A stretch of 64,000 bases of DNA from Streptomyces aquilus (GTDB lineage Bacteria > Actinomycetota > Actinomycetes > Streptomycetales > Streptomycetaceae), in the NCBI RefSeq assembly GCF_003955715.1, contig NZ_CP034463.1, positions 2,728,001 through 2,792,000 on the forward strand, read 5' to 3'. The notes under the pieces are model-generated. The model worked only from the letters and a program-made list of their open reading frames with translations, ran no database searches and had not been told where the DNA came from. The translations under genes were made by a program, and so were the position numbers. This document shows positions 16,102-23,516 of the stretch, piece after piece (within the stretch, counting starts at the first letter, position 1; each line of letters opens with the position of its first letter).

Positions 16102-16189
16102 GGGTGCGGGCCCTGGGCGCAGACATGAGTGTGGGCCCTGGCCACACACAAGGGTGCGGGCCCTGGGCGCACACAAGGGTGTGGCCCGC
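16090..16189 (+). repeat. 25-bp tandem repeat, four units
   Basis: Units start at 16090, 16115, 16140 and 16165. The consensus is about GGGCGCAGACAAGGGTGCGG plus GCCCT; the units vary at a few positions. The array sits between the gntR start and the Ro60-gene terminator, and its last unit supplies one terminator arm. Confidence 0.8.
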
Positions 16190-16217
16190 ACCCCCCGTGA
16201 AGTGCGGGCCACACCCT
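16176..16217 (-). terminator. Strong terminator of the Ro60 gene
   Basis: A perfect 16-bp inverted repeat (16176-16191 and 16202-16217; AGGGTGTGGCCCGCAC and its complement) with a 10-base loop, just after the Ro60 stop at 16233. Confidence 0.8.
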
Positions 16218-16232
16218 GCCTGCTCGCCAGCC

Positions 16233-17813
16233 TCAGGCCGCCCACGGCCAGTCGGCGTCGCGGGCGCTCTCCAGCAGCGGCACCATCCGGAACGCCGCGT
16301 CCGACAGGCCCCCGAAGGTGTGCCGGTTCGCCGTGCCCGACGGGCCGTGGCCCGCCCGGTAGCCGGCCAGGTTCCAGGTGTAGACCGGCACGTCGGCGGG
16401 GACCTGCTCGGTCGGGTCGCCGTAGTGGCTGTACGCGTACTGCTCGTCGGTGACGATCAGCACCCGGTCGTGCCTGCGGTAGTGCCGGCGCACCGCGCCC
16501 GTGGTGTCGGTGCCGCCCAGGTTGCCGAAGCGCTCCAGGATCTTGAGCACCGACTCGCCCTTGCGGAACCGCACCTCGGCGCTGGTGGTGCCGAACTGCA
16601 CCAGGTCCGCCCGCTCCGCGCGCAGCGCGAGCGCCGTGCCGAAGATCGCCGCCGCGTCCGCCCGGTTGAGCTGCGAGCGGTCGGACAGCCGGCCCCACAT
16701 CGAGCCCGAGCGGTCGACGAGGACGAGCGTCCGGCCGGGCAGCGCGGGCACGTTGGCCAGCGAGTGGCCGAGCGCCTGCTCCAGCGGGTACGCCCAGCGC
16801 AGCGACGGCGCGTGCTGGTACGCGGCGAGGTACCGGAAGGGGAACTGCCGCGACCGCGCGACCTCCGCCGGGTCACTGATCCGGGCCGCGACCTGGGCCG
16901 CGACCTCGTCGGAGACCCCGGCCTGGTCGAAGTTGCGGAGATTCCGCACGAGCGCCATCGCGCCCATGGACGGAATGACCGCCTCCCAGGCCGCCTTGTC
17001 CATCGGCCCCTGCAACCACCCGGCCAGCGCCTCCCAGGTCATCCCGGCCGCGGCGAGCCGCTCGGCGCCGCCCGCGGACGTGACGACCGCGCGCCGCTCC
17101 GCGACCGGCAGCGCCATCAGCTCACGGTGGGCGACCAGCGTCCGGTTCGACGCGGGCGGCACGGCCGTGTCCGGGTTGTGCCGGCGGTCGAGGGCGTACC
17201 GGAACAGCTCGCCCTGCCACGGCTTGTCCGGGTCGGGCACCGCGTGCACCAGGTTGAGGATGTCGCCGAAGCGGTAGCCCTTGGCCGCGGTGTCGTACTT
17301 CAGCAGCGACTTTCCGCTGTAGAGACGTCGTACGGCGTCGGCGACGCCGCGCTTGACGGGCTTGGGCACATTGCGGCCGTAGGTCGCCGTCCAGTATGCG
17401 AGCAGCTCGCCGGGCTCGTCCGGACGCCGGAGCACGGAGTCGACGACCTGCCGGTTGGAGGGGCCGCCGGTGGCGCCCGCGTCGAGGCGCGCCTTCACGT
17501 ACTCGGCGGCGCCGACGACGGAGGCGGTACGGAGGTTGCCCTCGCCGCGCAGCCAGCCGAGCAGGCCTGCGGTCCACTCCGGGTCGGTGACGGCGAGCTC
17601 CCGCACGAGCGTCGCGAAGCGGTCGTCGCGGTCGGCGCCGGTCTCGTAGAAGGTCTGCTGGGAGACGAAGTTGGCGACGGCGAGCAGAAAGAGCTCGGAG
17701 CGCGCGTCCCGCTCACGGCCTCGGCCGCCCTGGAAGGTGCGCAGCACGCGGCCCGTGGAGGTGACGCGCGAAGTGGGCTGCGCCCGTGCTGTCTTCCTGT
17801 TGAATCGCGACAT
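16233..17813 (-). CDS. rsr: Ro60/Rsr-type TROVE-domain RNA-binding protein
   Basis: 526 residues from ATG 17813, with GGGGGA upstream. The N-terminal two thirds is a HEAT-repeat-like TROVE ring that in Ro60 binds misfolded RNA ends and Y RNA. The C-terminal third is a von Willebrand A domain with the MIDAS motif DRSGSM (367-372). Bacterial Rsr works with Y RNAs and 3' exonucleases such as PNPase in RNA maturation and decay (established). The length matches the family. Two Y-RNA-like genes lie directly upstream on the same strand, which strongly supports the function. The symbol is by analogy to Deinococcus rsr. Confidence 0.95.
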   Translation of the reverse strand: MSRFNRKTARAQPTSRVTSTGRVLRTFQGGRGRERDARSELFLLAVANFVSQQTFYETGADRDDRFATLVRELAVTDPEWTAGLLGWLRGEGNLRTASVVGAAEYVKARLDAGATGGPSNRQVVDSVLRRPDEPGELLAYWTATYGRNVPKPVKRGVADAVRRLYSGKSLLKYDTAAKGYRFGDILNLVHAVPDPDKPWQGELFRYALDRRHNPDTAVPPASNRTLVAHRELMALPVAERRAVVTSAGGAERLAAAGMTWEALAGWLQGPMDKAAWEAVIPSMGAMALVRNLRNFDQAGVSDEVAAQVAARISDPAEVARSRQFPFRYLAAYQHAPSLRWAYPLEQALGHSLANVPALPGRTLVLVDRSGSMWGRLSDRSQLNRADAAAIFGTALALRAERADLVQFGTTSAEVRFRKGESVLKILERFGNLGGTDTTGAVRRHYRRHDRVLIVTDEQYAYSHYGDPTEQVPADVPVYTWNLAGYRAGHGPSGTANRHTFGGLSDAAFRMVPLLESARDADWPWAA

Positions 17814-17847
17814 GCTGAATTCCCCCGAATTCACTGTGGGTTTCGGA

Positions 17848-18035
17848 GGGAGGCGCAGCAAAAGGAGGGTGCCCGAGTTCGAAGTCGGCTGCGGAAAAGA
17901 CTGGCGCGTCTGCCGTTCCGCCACATCGACCCTGAGTCGATGACGGGATTCGAACCCGCACGAGGGTTTACCCCCACCAGTTCCGGAAGTATCCGCTGCC
18001 TGCGCACCGGGCACCCACCTTGAGCTGCGCCTCCC
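17848..18035 (-). ncRNA. Y-RNA-like RNA B with class-II (tRNA-Leu-like) permuted tRNA module
   Basis: The ends (18035-18024 and 17859-17848) form a perfect 12-bp stem, followed by an almost perfect second stem. A Ro-type motif pair lies at 18008-17996 (GGTGCGCAGGCAG) and 17880-17868 (GAACTCGGGCACC). Inside is a complete tRNA body in permuted order: anticodon-stem ACTGG, long variable arm GGGGGTAAACCCTC, T-arm (17959-17943, TTCGAAT loop), closed acceptor hairpin CATCGAC-TCAGG-GTCGATG (17942-17924), D-arm GCG..CGC, anticodon-stem CCAGT. The anticodon loop is replaced by the Y stem. This is the layout expected of bacterial YrlA RNAs. Confidence 0.88.
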
Positions 18036-18066
18036 CGAGTTCAAAAAGTTCGCACCGGGAGGTGCA
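18026..18066 (-). ncRNA. Minimal Ro-motif hairpin between the two Y-like RNAs
   Basis: CCTCCC near the 5' side pairs with GGGAGG, enclosing GGTGCGAA (18056-18049), a T5 stretch and GAACTCGGG (18042-18034). These are the same two motifs that flank the tRNA-like modules of RNAs A and B, but with no module. Its 3' arm is also the 5' arm of RNA B, so the two folds exclude each other. It could be a degenerate Y RNA, a processing signal or a switch. Confidence 0.5.
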
Positions 18067-18078
18067 TGAAATTGTGGT

Positions 18079-18216
18079 GTCCAGAGTTCAGGTCGGCGGA
18101 ACCGACATTAGGTGCTCTAACCCCTGAGCTACACCGGCGCGTTGTACCGGTGGCGGGACTCGAACCCGCGGCCGCCCCATTATGAGTGGAAGTAGGTCCT
18201 GCCTTCGCACCTGGAC
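18079..18216 (-). ncRNA. Y-RNA-like RNA A with class-I permuted tRNA module
   Basis: Terminal stem GTCCAG (18216-18211) with CTGGAC (18084-18079). The Ro-type motifs are GGTGCGAAGGCAG (18211-18199) and GAACTCTGGACACC (18089-18076). The tRNA-like module is permuted: T-arm GCGGG-TTCGAGT-CCCGC (18169-18153), acceptor hairpin CACCGGT-ACAACGC-GCCGGTG (18152-18132), then T8-A9 and a canonical D-arm GCTC-AGGGGTTA-GAGC (18129-18114). It has no anticodon loop and no CCA end. A hairpin TCGG-TTCCG-CCGA follows. The 5' end lies 7-8 bases after a TAGAGT -10 box. Confidence 0.88.
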
Positions 18217-18223
18217 GTTCTTC

Positions 18224-18229
18224 ACTCTA
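18224..18229 (-). promoter_or_regulatory. -10 box of the Y-like RNA / Ro60 transcription unit
   Basis: TAGAGT on the minus strand, ending 7-8 bases before the 5' stem of RNA A. The -35 is weak. No second promoter was seen before RNA B or the Ro60 gene, so one transcript may contain all three. Confidence 0.55.
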
Positions 18230-18263
18230 GGAGGCGTGCCGCGGGCGAGCGACTCAATTAATG

Positions 18264-19706
18264 TCAGCCGCGCTTCTGGCGCTTCCAGGGGCCGGTGATG
18301 GCGAGCATGATGCCCGGCGTCTGGATGTTGGCGAAGAGGGTCCGGCCGTCGCAGGAGAAGGTGACGCCGGTGAACTCGCTGTACTCGGGCTCCTCTTCGG
18401 TGCCGATGTTGAGTTCGTTGCGGGCGATCGGGTACGTCTTGCCGCTGTCCGTGGCGCCGAAGAGGTGCTGGACGCCCTCGCCGTCCTCGGCGATGACGAG
18501 GCCGCCGTACGGGGAGACGGTGATGTTGTCGGGGCCGTCGAAGGCGCCGTCGACGGAGGGGTCGGGGTTGACGCCGAGGAGCACCTTCAGGGTGAGGGTG
18601 CGGCGCTTGGGGTCGTAGAACCAGACCTGGCCGTCGTGCTGGACGGGGCTCTCCGTGCGGGCGTAGGAGGAGACGATGTAGGCGCCGCCGTCACCCCACC
18701 ACATGCCCTCCAGCTTGCGGGCGCGGGTGACCTGTCCGTCGGAGAACTGCTTGCGGACGGCGACGGTCTTGGCGTCGCGGTCGGGGACGTCCACCCAGTC
18801 GACGCCGTAGACGGTGCCGATCTTGGTGGCGCGGGAGAGGTCGTCGACGAACTGGCCGCCGGAGTCGAAGCACTTGAAGGCCTGGAGGGCGCCGGCGTCG
18901 TCGGCGAGGGTGCGCAGCTTGCCGCGGCCGTGCTCGAAGCCCTGGGGCGGGGTCCAGCGGAAGAGCAGGCCGTTGGGGCCGGCGGCGTCCTCGGTGAGGT
19001 AGGCGTGGCCGCGCCTGGGGTCGATGACGACGGCCTCGTGGGCGTAACGGCCGAAGAACTTCAGGGGCTTGGGGGCGCGGTTGGCGCGGTGGTCGATCGG
19101 GTCGACCTCGAAGACGTAGCCGTGGTCCTTGGTCATGCCGTTGGTGCCGGCCTTGTCCTCGGTCTCCTCGCAGGTGAGCCAGGTGTCCCAAGGGGTGCGG
19201 CCGCCCGCGCAGTTGGTGGAGGTGCCGGCGATGCCGACCCACTCGGCGACGTGCCCGCCGGGGCGGACCTCGACGACCGTGCAGCCGCCGGACGCGGCGG
19301 GGTCGTAGACCAGGCCCTCGGTGAGCGGCACGGGGTACTTCCAGTTGGCGCGCGGGCCCTTCAGCTCGTGGTTGTTGACGAGCAGGGTGGTGCCGCGGGG
19401 GCCGTCGAAGGTGGCCGTGCCGTCGTGGTTGGACGGGGTGATCTCGCCCGACTCCAGCTTGGTCTTGCCGCTGTAGGTGATGACGCGGTACTTGAACCCG
19501 GCGGGCAGCGCGAGGATGCCGTCGGGGTCGGGGATCAGGGGCCCGTAGCCGACTCCGCCGCGAGCGTCCGCCCCGCTCTCGGCGTCGATGTCGGTGGACG
19601 CGAGGGCTTGCGGCGCGGTGGCGAGGGCGCCGACGCTGCCGGCCAGCGCGACACCGGCACCGGTGATCGCGGAGTTTCTGGCGAAGTCCCTGCGGGTGAG
19701 CGACAT
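18264..19706 (-). CDS. PhoX/DUF839-family secreted phosphatase
   Basis: 480 residues from ATG 19706 with AGGAG upstream. The Tat signal peptide has SLTRRDFARN and a hydrophobic core ending near ALAS, so the protein is exported folded with its cofactor. The beta-propeller DUF839 domain shows NNHE, CEETEDKAG, GRYAHEAVVIDP and EDAAGPNG, the region where PhoX enzymes bind Ca2+ and Fe3+. It probably releases phosphate from organic esters outside the cell. A PHO box 71 bases upstream indicates PhoP control. Confidence 0.9.
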   Translation of the reverse strand: MSLTRRDFARNSAITGAGVALAGSVGALATAPQALASTDIDAESGADARGGVGYGPLIPDPDGILALPAGFKYRVITYSGKTKLESGEITPSNHDGTATFDGPRGTTLLVNNHELKGPRANWKYPVPLTEGLVYDPAASGGCTVVEVRPGGHVAEWVGIAGTSTNCAGGRTPWDTWLTCEETEDKAGTNGMTKDHGYVFEVDPIDHRANRAPKPLKFFGRYAHEAVVIDPRRGHAYLTEDAAGPNGLLFRWTPPQGFEHGRGKLRTLADDAGALQAFKCFDSGGQFVDDLSRATKIGTVYGVDWVDVPDRDAKTVAVRKQFSDGQVTRARKLEGMWWGDGGAYIVSSYARTESPVQHDGQVWFYDPKRRTLTLKVLLGVNPDPSVDGAFDGPDNITVSPYGGLVIAEDGEGVQHLFGATDSGKTYPIARNELNIGTEEEPEYSEFTGVTFSCDGRTLFANIQTPGIMLAITGPWKRQKRG

Positions 19707-19776
19707 GGTGTCTCCTGTGTGGCGGTGGGTGTGCCGTGGGAGGTGGCGGACCTCGGGTCGGCGTCACCGTCCCGCC

Positions 19777-19798
19777 CACGCCTGAACGGGGGTTGAAC
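19777..19798 (-). promoter_or_regulatory. PHO box upstream of the PhoX-like gene
   Basis: Two 11-base direct repeat units on the minus strand: GTTCAACCCCC (19798-19788) and GTTCAGGCGTG (19787-19777). They match the known Streptomyces PhoP repeat (GTTCA core, 11-base period). Confidence 0.7.
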
Positions 19799-19904
19799 AC
19801 GGGACGACGTCCGCATGTTCGCTTCCATGAATCCGTCCACCGCCGACCCGTGCCCCGGCACGGCCGCGGCGGCACCGCCGCGGCCCTCGGTACCGCTCGG
19901 AGGG

Positions 19905-21332
19905 TCAACCGCCGTGCTGCGAGCGGGCCTTGAAGGCCGCCTTGCGCGCTTCCTTCGCGATCTTCTTGTCCGGGTGCAGCCGCCCCATCGCCTCCAGCAC
20001 GTCCGCGGTGGCCGGGTGGTCCACCCGCCACGCGGCGGCGAAGAACCCGCTGTGCTGCTGGGCGAGGCCCTCCACGAGCCCCCGCAGCTCCTCGGAGTTG
20101 CCCTCGGCGGCGAGCTGTGCGGCGACGGTGTCGACGGTGAGCCAGAAGATCATCGACTCCGAGGGCGGCGGTACGTCCGTGGCGCCGCGCTCGGTGAGCC
20201 AGACGCGGGCCAGCCCGCCGAGCTCCGGGTCGTTGAGCACCGCCCGCAGCGCCGGTTCGGCCTCCGGCCCCACGAGGGACAGCGCCTGCTGGCAGCGCAG
20301 CCGGCGCAGCGGTGCGCCCGCGTCCCCGCCCCGGCTGGCGGCCAGCAACTCCCGGGCGGCGGCGAGGGGTTCACGCCGGTCCAGCCACTGCTCGGTCTCC
20401 GCCTGCGCGGCCCCGGGCGGGAAGCCGGCGGTGCCGTCGAGGAGGGCGTCCGCGCCCTTGTCGACGAGGTCCCCGACGGCCGGCGCCGCGAAGCCGGCCT
20501 CGAGGAGCCGGGCCCGCAGCCCGTACAGCCCGAGCGGGGTGAGCCGCACCATGCCGTAGCGGGAGACGTCGGTGTCGTCGACCGGCGCGGCGGGCTCCTC
20601 GTCGGCGTCGGCCATGAGCGCCTCGTCGACGGGCTGGTACTCGACGAGCCCGATCGGCTCCAGGACCCGGAACTGGTCGTCGAGGCGCATCATCGCGTCG
20701 GAGACCTGTTCGAGGACATCGTTGGTGGGCTCCCCCATGTCGTTGGGCACGATCATGGATGCGGCGAGCGCGGGGAGCGGCACCGGCCGGTCACCGGGGC
20801 CGTCCTCGTTGACGGTGAGCAGATAGAGGTTGCCGAGCACGCCGTCGAGGAAGTCGGCCTCGGCCTCCGGGTCCCAGTCGAGGGAGGAGAGGTCGATCTC
20901 GCCGCGCTCGTCCATGGCGTCCATCAGGTCGTCGAGGTCGGGCACGCTCGCGTCGGCGACGACCGTGTCCAGCGCGCCGAGCCACACCCCGAGCACGTCC
21001 TGCGGGGAGCCGCCGGTGAGCAGGGCGAGGTCCTCGCCGGCCGCGACGGTGCCCTCCTCCTCGTCGGCGATCTCGACGAGCCCGGTGTCGATCGCGACCC
21101 GCCAGGCCTCGCTCGCCCAGGCCGCGGCGTCGTCCCCGGTGAGGCCGAGGAACTCGGCGGCGGCGGGGAGCTGGTCCTCGACCAGTCCGCCGCCGGCGTC
21201 GACGCGGGTCTCGGGAGAGGCCCAGCGGGCCAGCCGGGCGGCCCGGGAGAGCAGCGGCGTGGACAGCGCGTCCCGCGCCAGCTCCGCTTCGGGGTGCAGC
21301 CGCACCGGCGGCAGGGGGGAGCTGTCTGACAT
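19905..21332 (-). CDS. Conserved Streptomyces protein of unknown function
   Basis: 475 residues from ATG 21332, with AGGAG upstream. Predicted soluble and mostly helical, Ala/Leu/Asp/Glu rich and acidic in the middle (MDAMDERGEIDLSSLDWDPEAE, in two pieces). A short winged-helix-like stretch (SRYGMVRLTPLGLYGLRARLL) lies near residue 255. HEAT-like repeats are plausible in the C-terminal third, which ends in a basic tail (HPDKKIAKEARKAAFKARS). No recognised domain or catalytic motif. Divergent from the nuclease gene. Confidence 0.82.
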   Translation of the reverse strand: MSDSSPLPPVRLHPEAELARDALSTPLLSRAARLARWASPETRVDAGGGLVEDQLPAAAEFLGLTGDDAAAWASEAWRVAIDTGLVEIADEEEGTVAAGEDLALLTGGSPQDVLGVWLGALDTVVADASVPDLDDLMDAMDERGEIDLSSLDWDPEAEADFLDGVLGNLYLLTVNEDGPGDRPVPLPALAASMIVPNDMGEPTNDVLEQVSDAMMRLDDQFRVLEPIGLVEYQPVDEALMADADEEPAAPVDDTDVSRYGMVRLTPLGLYGLRARLLEAGFAAPAVGDLVDKGADALLDGTAGFPPGAAQAETEQWLDRREPLAAARELLAASRGGDAGAPLRRLRCQQALSLVGPEAEPALRAVLNDPELGGLARVWLTERGATDVPPPSESMIFWLTVDTVAAQLAAEGNSEELRGLVEGLAQQHSGFFAAAWRVDHPATADVLEAMGRLHPDKKIAKEARKAAFKARSQHGG

Positions 21333-21473
21333 CGGCTGCTTCTCCTAGACATCGCGTCTTACCACTCAGCCGCTCAGCCTAGACGGATTTGGACCCATGC
21401 CGCCCGGTTCATCTCCCCGCCAGGTCCCGTACATGGCCGAAACCTTGACAACTGACGTGATCACGCAGGAGAT

Positions 21474-21544
21474 TACGCGCGTAGAAATTCACTGCACACC
21501 TGTTCACCGCCCTGACACCTGCGCACGCTACTTTCTACGCGCGT
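21474..21544. promoter_or_regulatory. 13-bp inverted repeat and PHO-like box before the nuclease gene
   Basis: ACGCGCGTAGAAA (21474-21486) and its exact complement TTTCTACGCGCGT (21532-21544) flank a 45-base core. The core holds GTTCACCGCCC and TGACACCTGCG (21502-21523), a weak PHO-type 11-base repeat. A TTGACA at 21445-21450 may be a -35. This is the main content of the 297-base divergent intergenic region. Confidence 0.5.
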
Positions 21545-21629
21545 CGCTTCCGCCCCACCGGTCGCGGCTCCCACCGTTCCACGCTCCACCCTCGTCCCGG
21601 CGCATCTGAACGTCCCCGGAGGGATCCCG

Positions 21630-23459
21630 TTGCCGAGCAAGTCTTCCGCGCGCCTCGCCGCGCTCACCGTCGCCGCCGTGTGCTCCGCCGCGTCCACGGT
21701 CGTCCTGATCTCCCCCGCGCACGCGGACTCCGTGCGCATCCATGACATCCAGGGCACGACCCGGATATCCCCGTACGCCGGCCAGAAGGTCGCGGACGTG
21801 TCCGGCATCGTCACCGGCATCCGTACGTACGGATCGTCCAAGGGCTTCTGGATCCAGGACCCGAACGCGGACGACAACCCCGCCACCAGTGAGGGCGTCT
21901 TCGTCTTCACCAGCTCCACCCCGAAGGGCGTCGCCGTCGGCGACCTCGTCACGGTGTCCGGCACGGTCTCGGAGTACGTCCCCGGCGGCACCTCCTCCGG
22001 CAACCAGTCGATCACCGAGATCACCAAGCCGACCACCACGGTCGTCTCCAGCGGCAACGCCGTCCCGGCCGCCGTGGTCGTGGACGCCAAGTCGGTCCCG
22101 GCCGCCTACGCACCGGCCGGCGACGCCGCCGCGGGCAACTCGATCAACGGCCTGACCCTGGAGCCGTCGAAGTACGCCCTGGACTACTACGAGTCCCTGG
22201 AGGGCGAGAACGTCCAGGTCGCCGACACCCGCGTGGTCGGCGCCAGCGACCCGTACACCGAGCTGTGGGTGACGGTGAAGCCGCGCGAGAACGCCAACCG
22301 CCGCGGCGGCACGGTCTACGGCTCCTACGACTCCCAGAACACCGGCCGGATCCAGATCCAGTCGCTCGGCTCGACCGCCGCCTTCCCGAAGGCGAACGTC
22401 GGCGACGTCCTGGAGGGCGCCACGACCGGCCCGCTGGACTACAACCAGTTCGGCGGCTACACCCTCGTCGCGAACTCGATCGGCACGCTGAAGAGCGGCG
22501 GCATCGAGCGCGAGACGACCCAGAAGCAGAAGCGCGGCGAGCTCGCGGTCGCCACGTACAACGTCGAGAACCTCGACCCGTCCGACGACACCTTCGCCGC
22601 GCACGCCGCCGCGATCGTGAACAACCTCCAGTCGCCCGACATCGTGTCCCTGGAGGAGATCCAGGACAACAACGGAGCGACCAACGACGGTACGGTCGCC
22701 GCCGACCAGACGGTGCAGAAGCTGATCGACGCGATCGCGGCCGCGGGCGGCCCGACGTACGACTGGCGCTCCATCGACCCGACGAACGGCACGGACGGCG
22801 GCGAGCCGGGCGGCAACATCCGCCAGGTGTTCCTGTTCAACCCGGAGCGGGTCTCCTTCACCGACCGCGCCGGCGGCGACGCCACCACGGCCGTCGGGGT
22901 GACCAGGGAGCACGGCAAGGCGGCCCTGACGATCTCCCCCGGCCGCATCGACCCCGCGAACGAGGCCTGGACGTCCAGCCGCAAGCCGCTGGTCGGCGAG
23001 TTCGTCTTCCGCGGCCGCACGGTCTTCGTGATCGCCAACCACTTCAACTCCAAGGGCGGCGACTACGGTCTGACCTCGGCGACCCAGCCGGTGCCGCGCA
23101 GCTCGGAGGTGCAGCGCCACCAGCAGGCCACCCTGGTCAACGCCTTCGTCAAGGACATCCTCGACACCCAGAAGAACGCGGACGTCGTCGCCCTCGGCGA
23201 CATCAACGACTTCGAGTTCTCCGACACCGCCAAGATCCTGGAGACGGACGGCGCCCTGTGGTCGGCGATCAAGTCGCTGCCGAAGAGCGAGCGTTACTCG
23301 TACGTCTACCAGGGCAACACCCAGGTCCTGGACCAGATCCTGGTCTCCCCGTCGATCCGGCGCGGCTGTGACTTCGAGTACGACAGCGTGCACGTCAACT
23401 CGGAGTTCAACGACCAGATCAGCGACCACGACCCGCAGGTCCTGCGCTTCAAGCCGTAA
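21630..23459 (+). CDS. Secreted endonuclease/exonuclease/phosphatase-family nuclease
   Basis: 609 residues from TTG 21630, with GGAGGG just upstream. A Sec signal peptide ends near AHADS. An OB-fold-like domain (about 35-290, as in YhcR/ExeM extracellular nucleases) precedes a metal-dependent EEP catalytic domain (about 305-609) with ATYNVENL, SLEEIQDN, VIANHFNSKGG, LGDINDF and the terminal SDHDP. It probably degrades extracellular DNA or RNA for phosphate. The PHO-like box supports this. Confidence 0.92.
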   Translation: MPSKSSARLAALTVAAVCSAASTVVLISPAHADSVRIHDIQGTTRISPYAGQKVADVSGIVTGIRTYGSSKGFWIQDPNADDNPATSEGVFVFTSSTPKGVAVGDLVTVSGTVSEYVPGGTSSGNQSITEITKPTTTVVSSGNAVPAAVVVDAKSVPAAYAPAGDAAAGNSINGLTLEPSKYALDYYESLEGENVQVADTRVVGASDPYTELWVTVKPRENANRRGGTVYGSYDSQNTGRIQIQSLGSTAAFPKANVGDVLEGATTGPLDYNQFGGYTLVANSIGTLKSGGIERETTQKQKRGELAVATYNVENLDPSDDTFAAHAAAIVNNLQSPDIVSLEEIQDNNGATNDGTVAADQTVQKLIDAIAAAGGPTYDWRSIDPTNGTDGGEPGGNIRQVFLFNPERVSFTDRAGGDATTAVGVTREHGKAALTISPGRIDPANEAWTSSRKPLVGEFVFRGRTVFVIANHFNSKGGDYGLTSATQPVPRSSEVQRHQQATLVNAFVKDILDTQKNADVVALGDINDFEFSDTAKILETDGALWSAIKSLPKSERYSYVYQGNTQVLDQILVSPSIRRGCDFEYDSVHVNSEFNDQISDHDPQVLRFKP

Positions 23460-23477
23460 CCGCACGGCGGCTCAACA

Positions 23478-23508
23478 GGCCCGGCTGGACGACGAGTCCA
23501 GCCGGGCC
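23478..23508. terminator. Bidirectional terminator
   Basis: A perfect 13-bp stem (23478-23490 with 23496-23508; GGCCCGGCTGGAC and complement) with loop GACGA, between convergent genes. Confidence 0.8.
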
Positions 23509-23516
23509 CGGCCGTG

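Noticed and set aside
16090..16189. CRISPR array
   Set aside because: The 25-bp units are directly tandem with no spacers, and no cas genes are nearby.
17924..18169. Ordinary tRNA genes (TTCGA T-loops and D-arms on the minus strand)
   Set aside because: The halves are in permuted order (T-arm before D-arm), the acceptor ends are joined by short loops, no anticodon loop exists and long extra stems replace it. A Y-RNA-like fold explains all parts.
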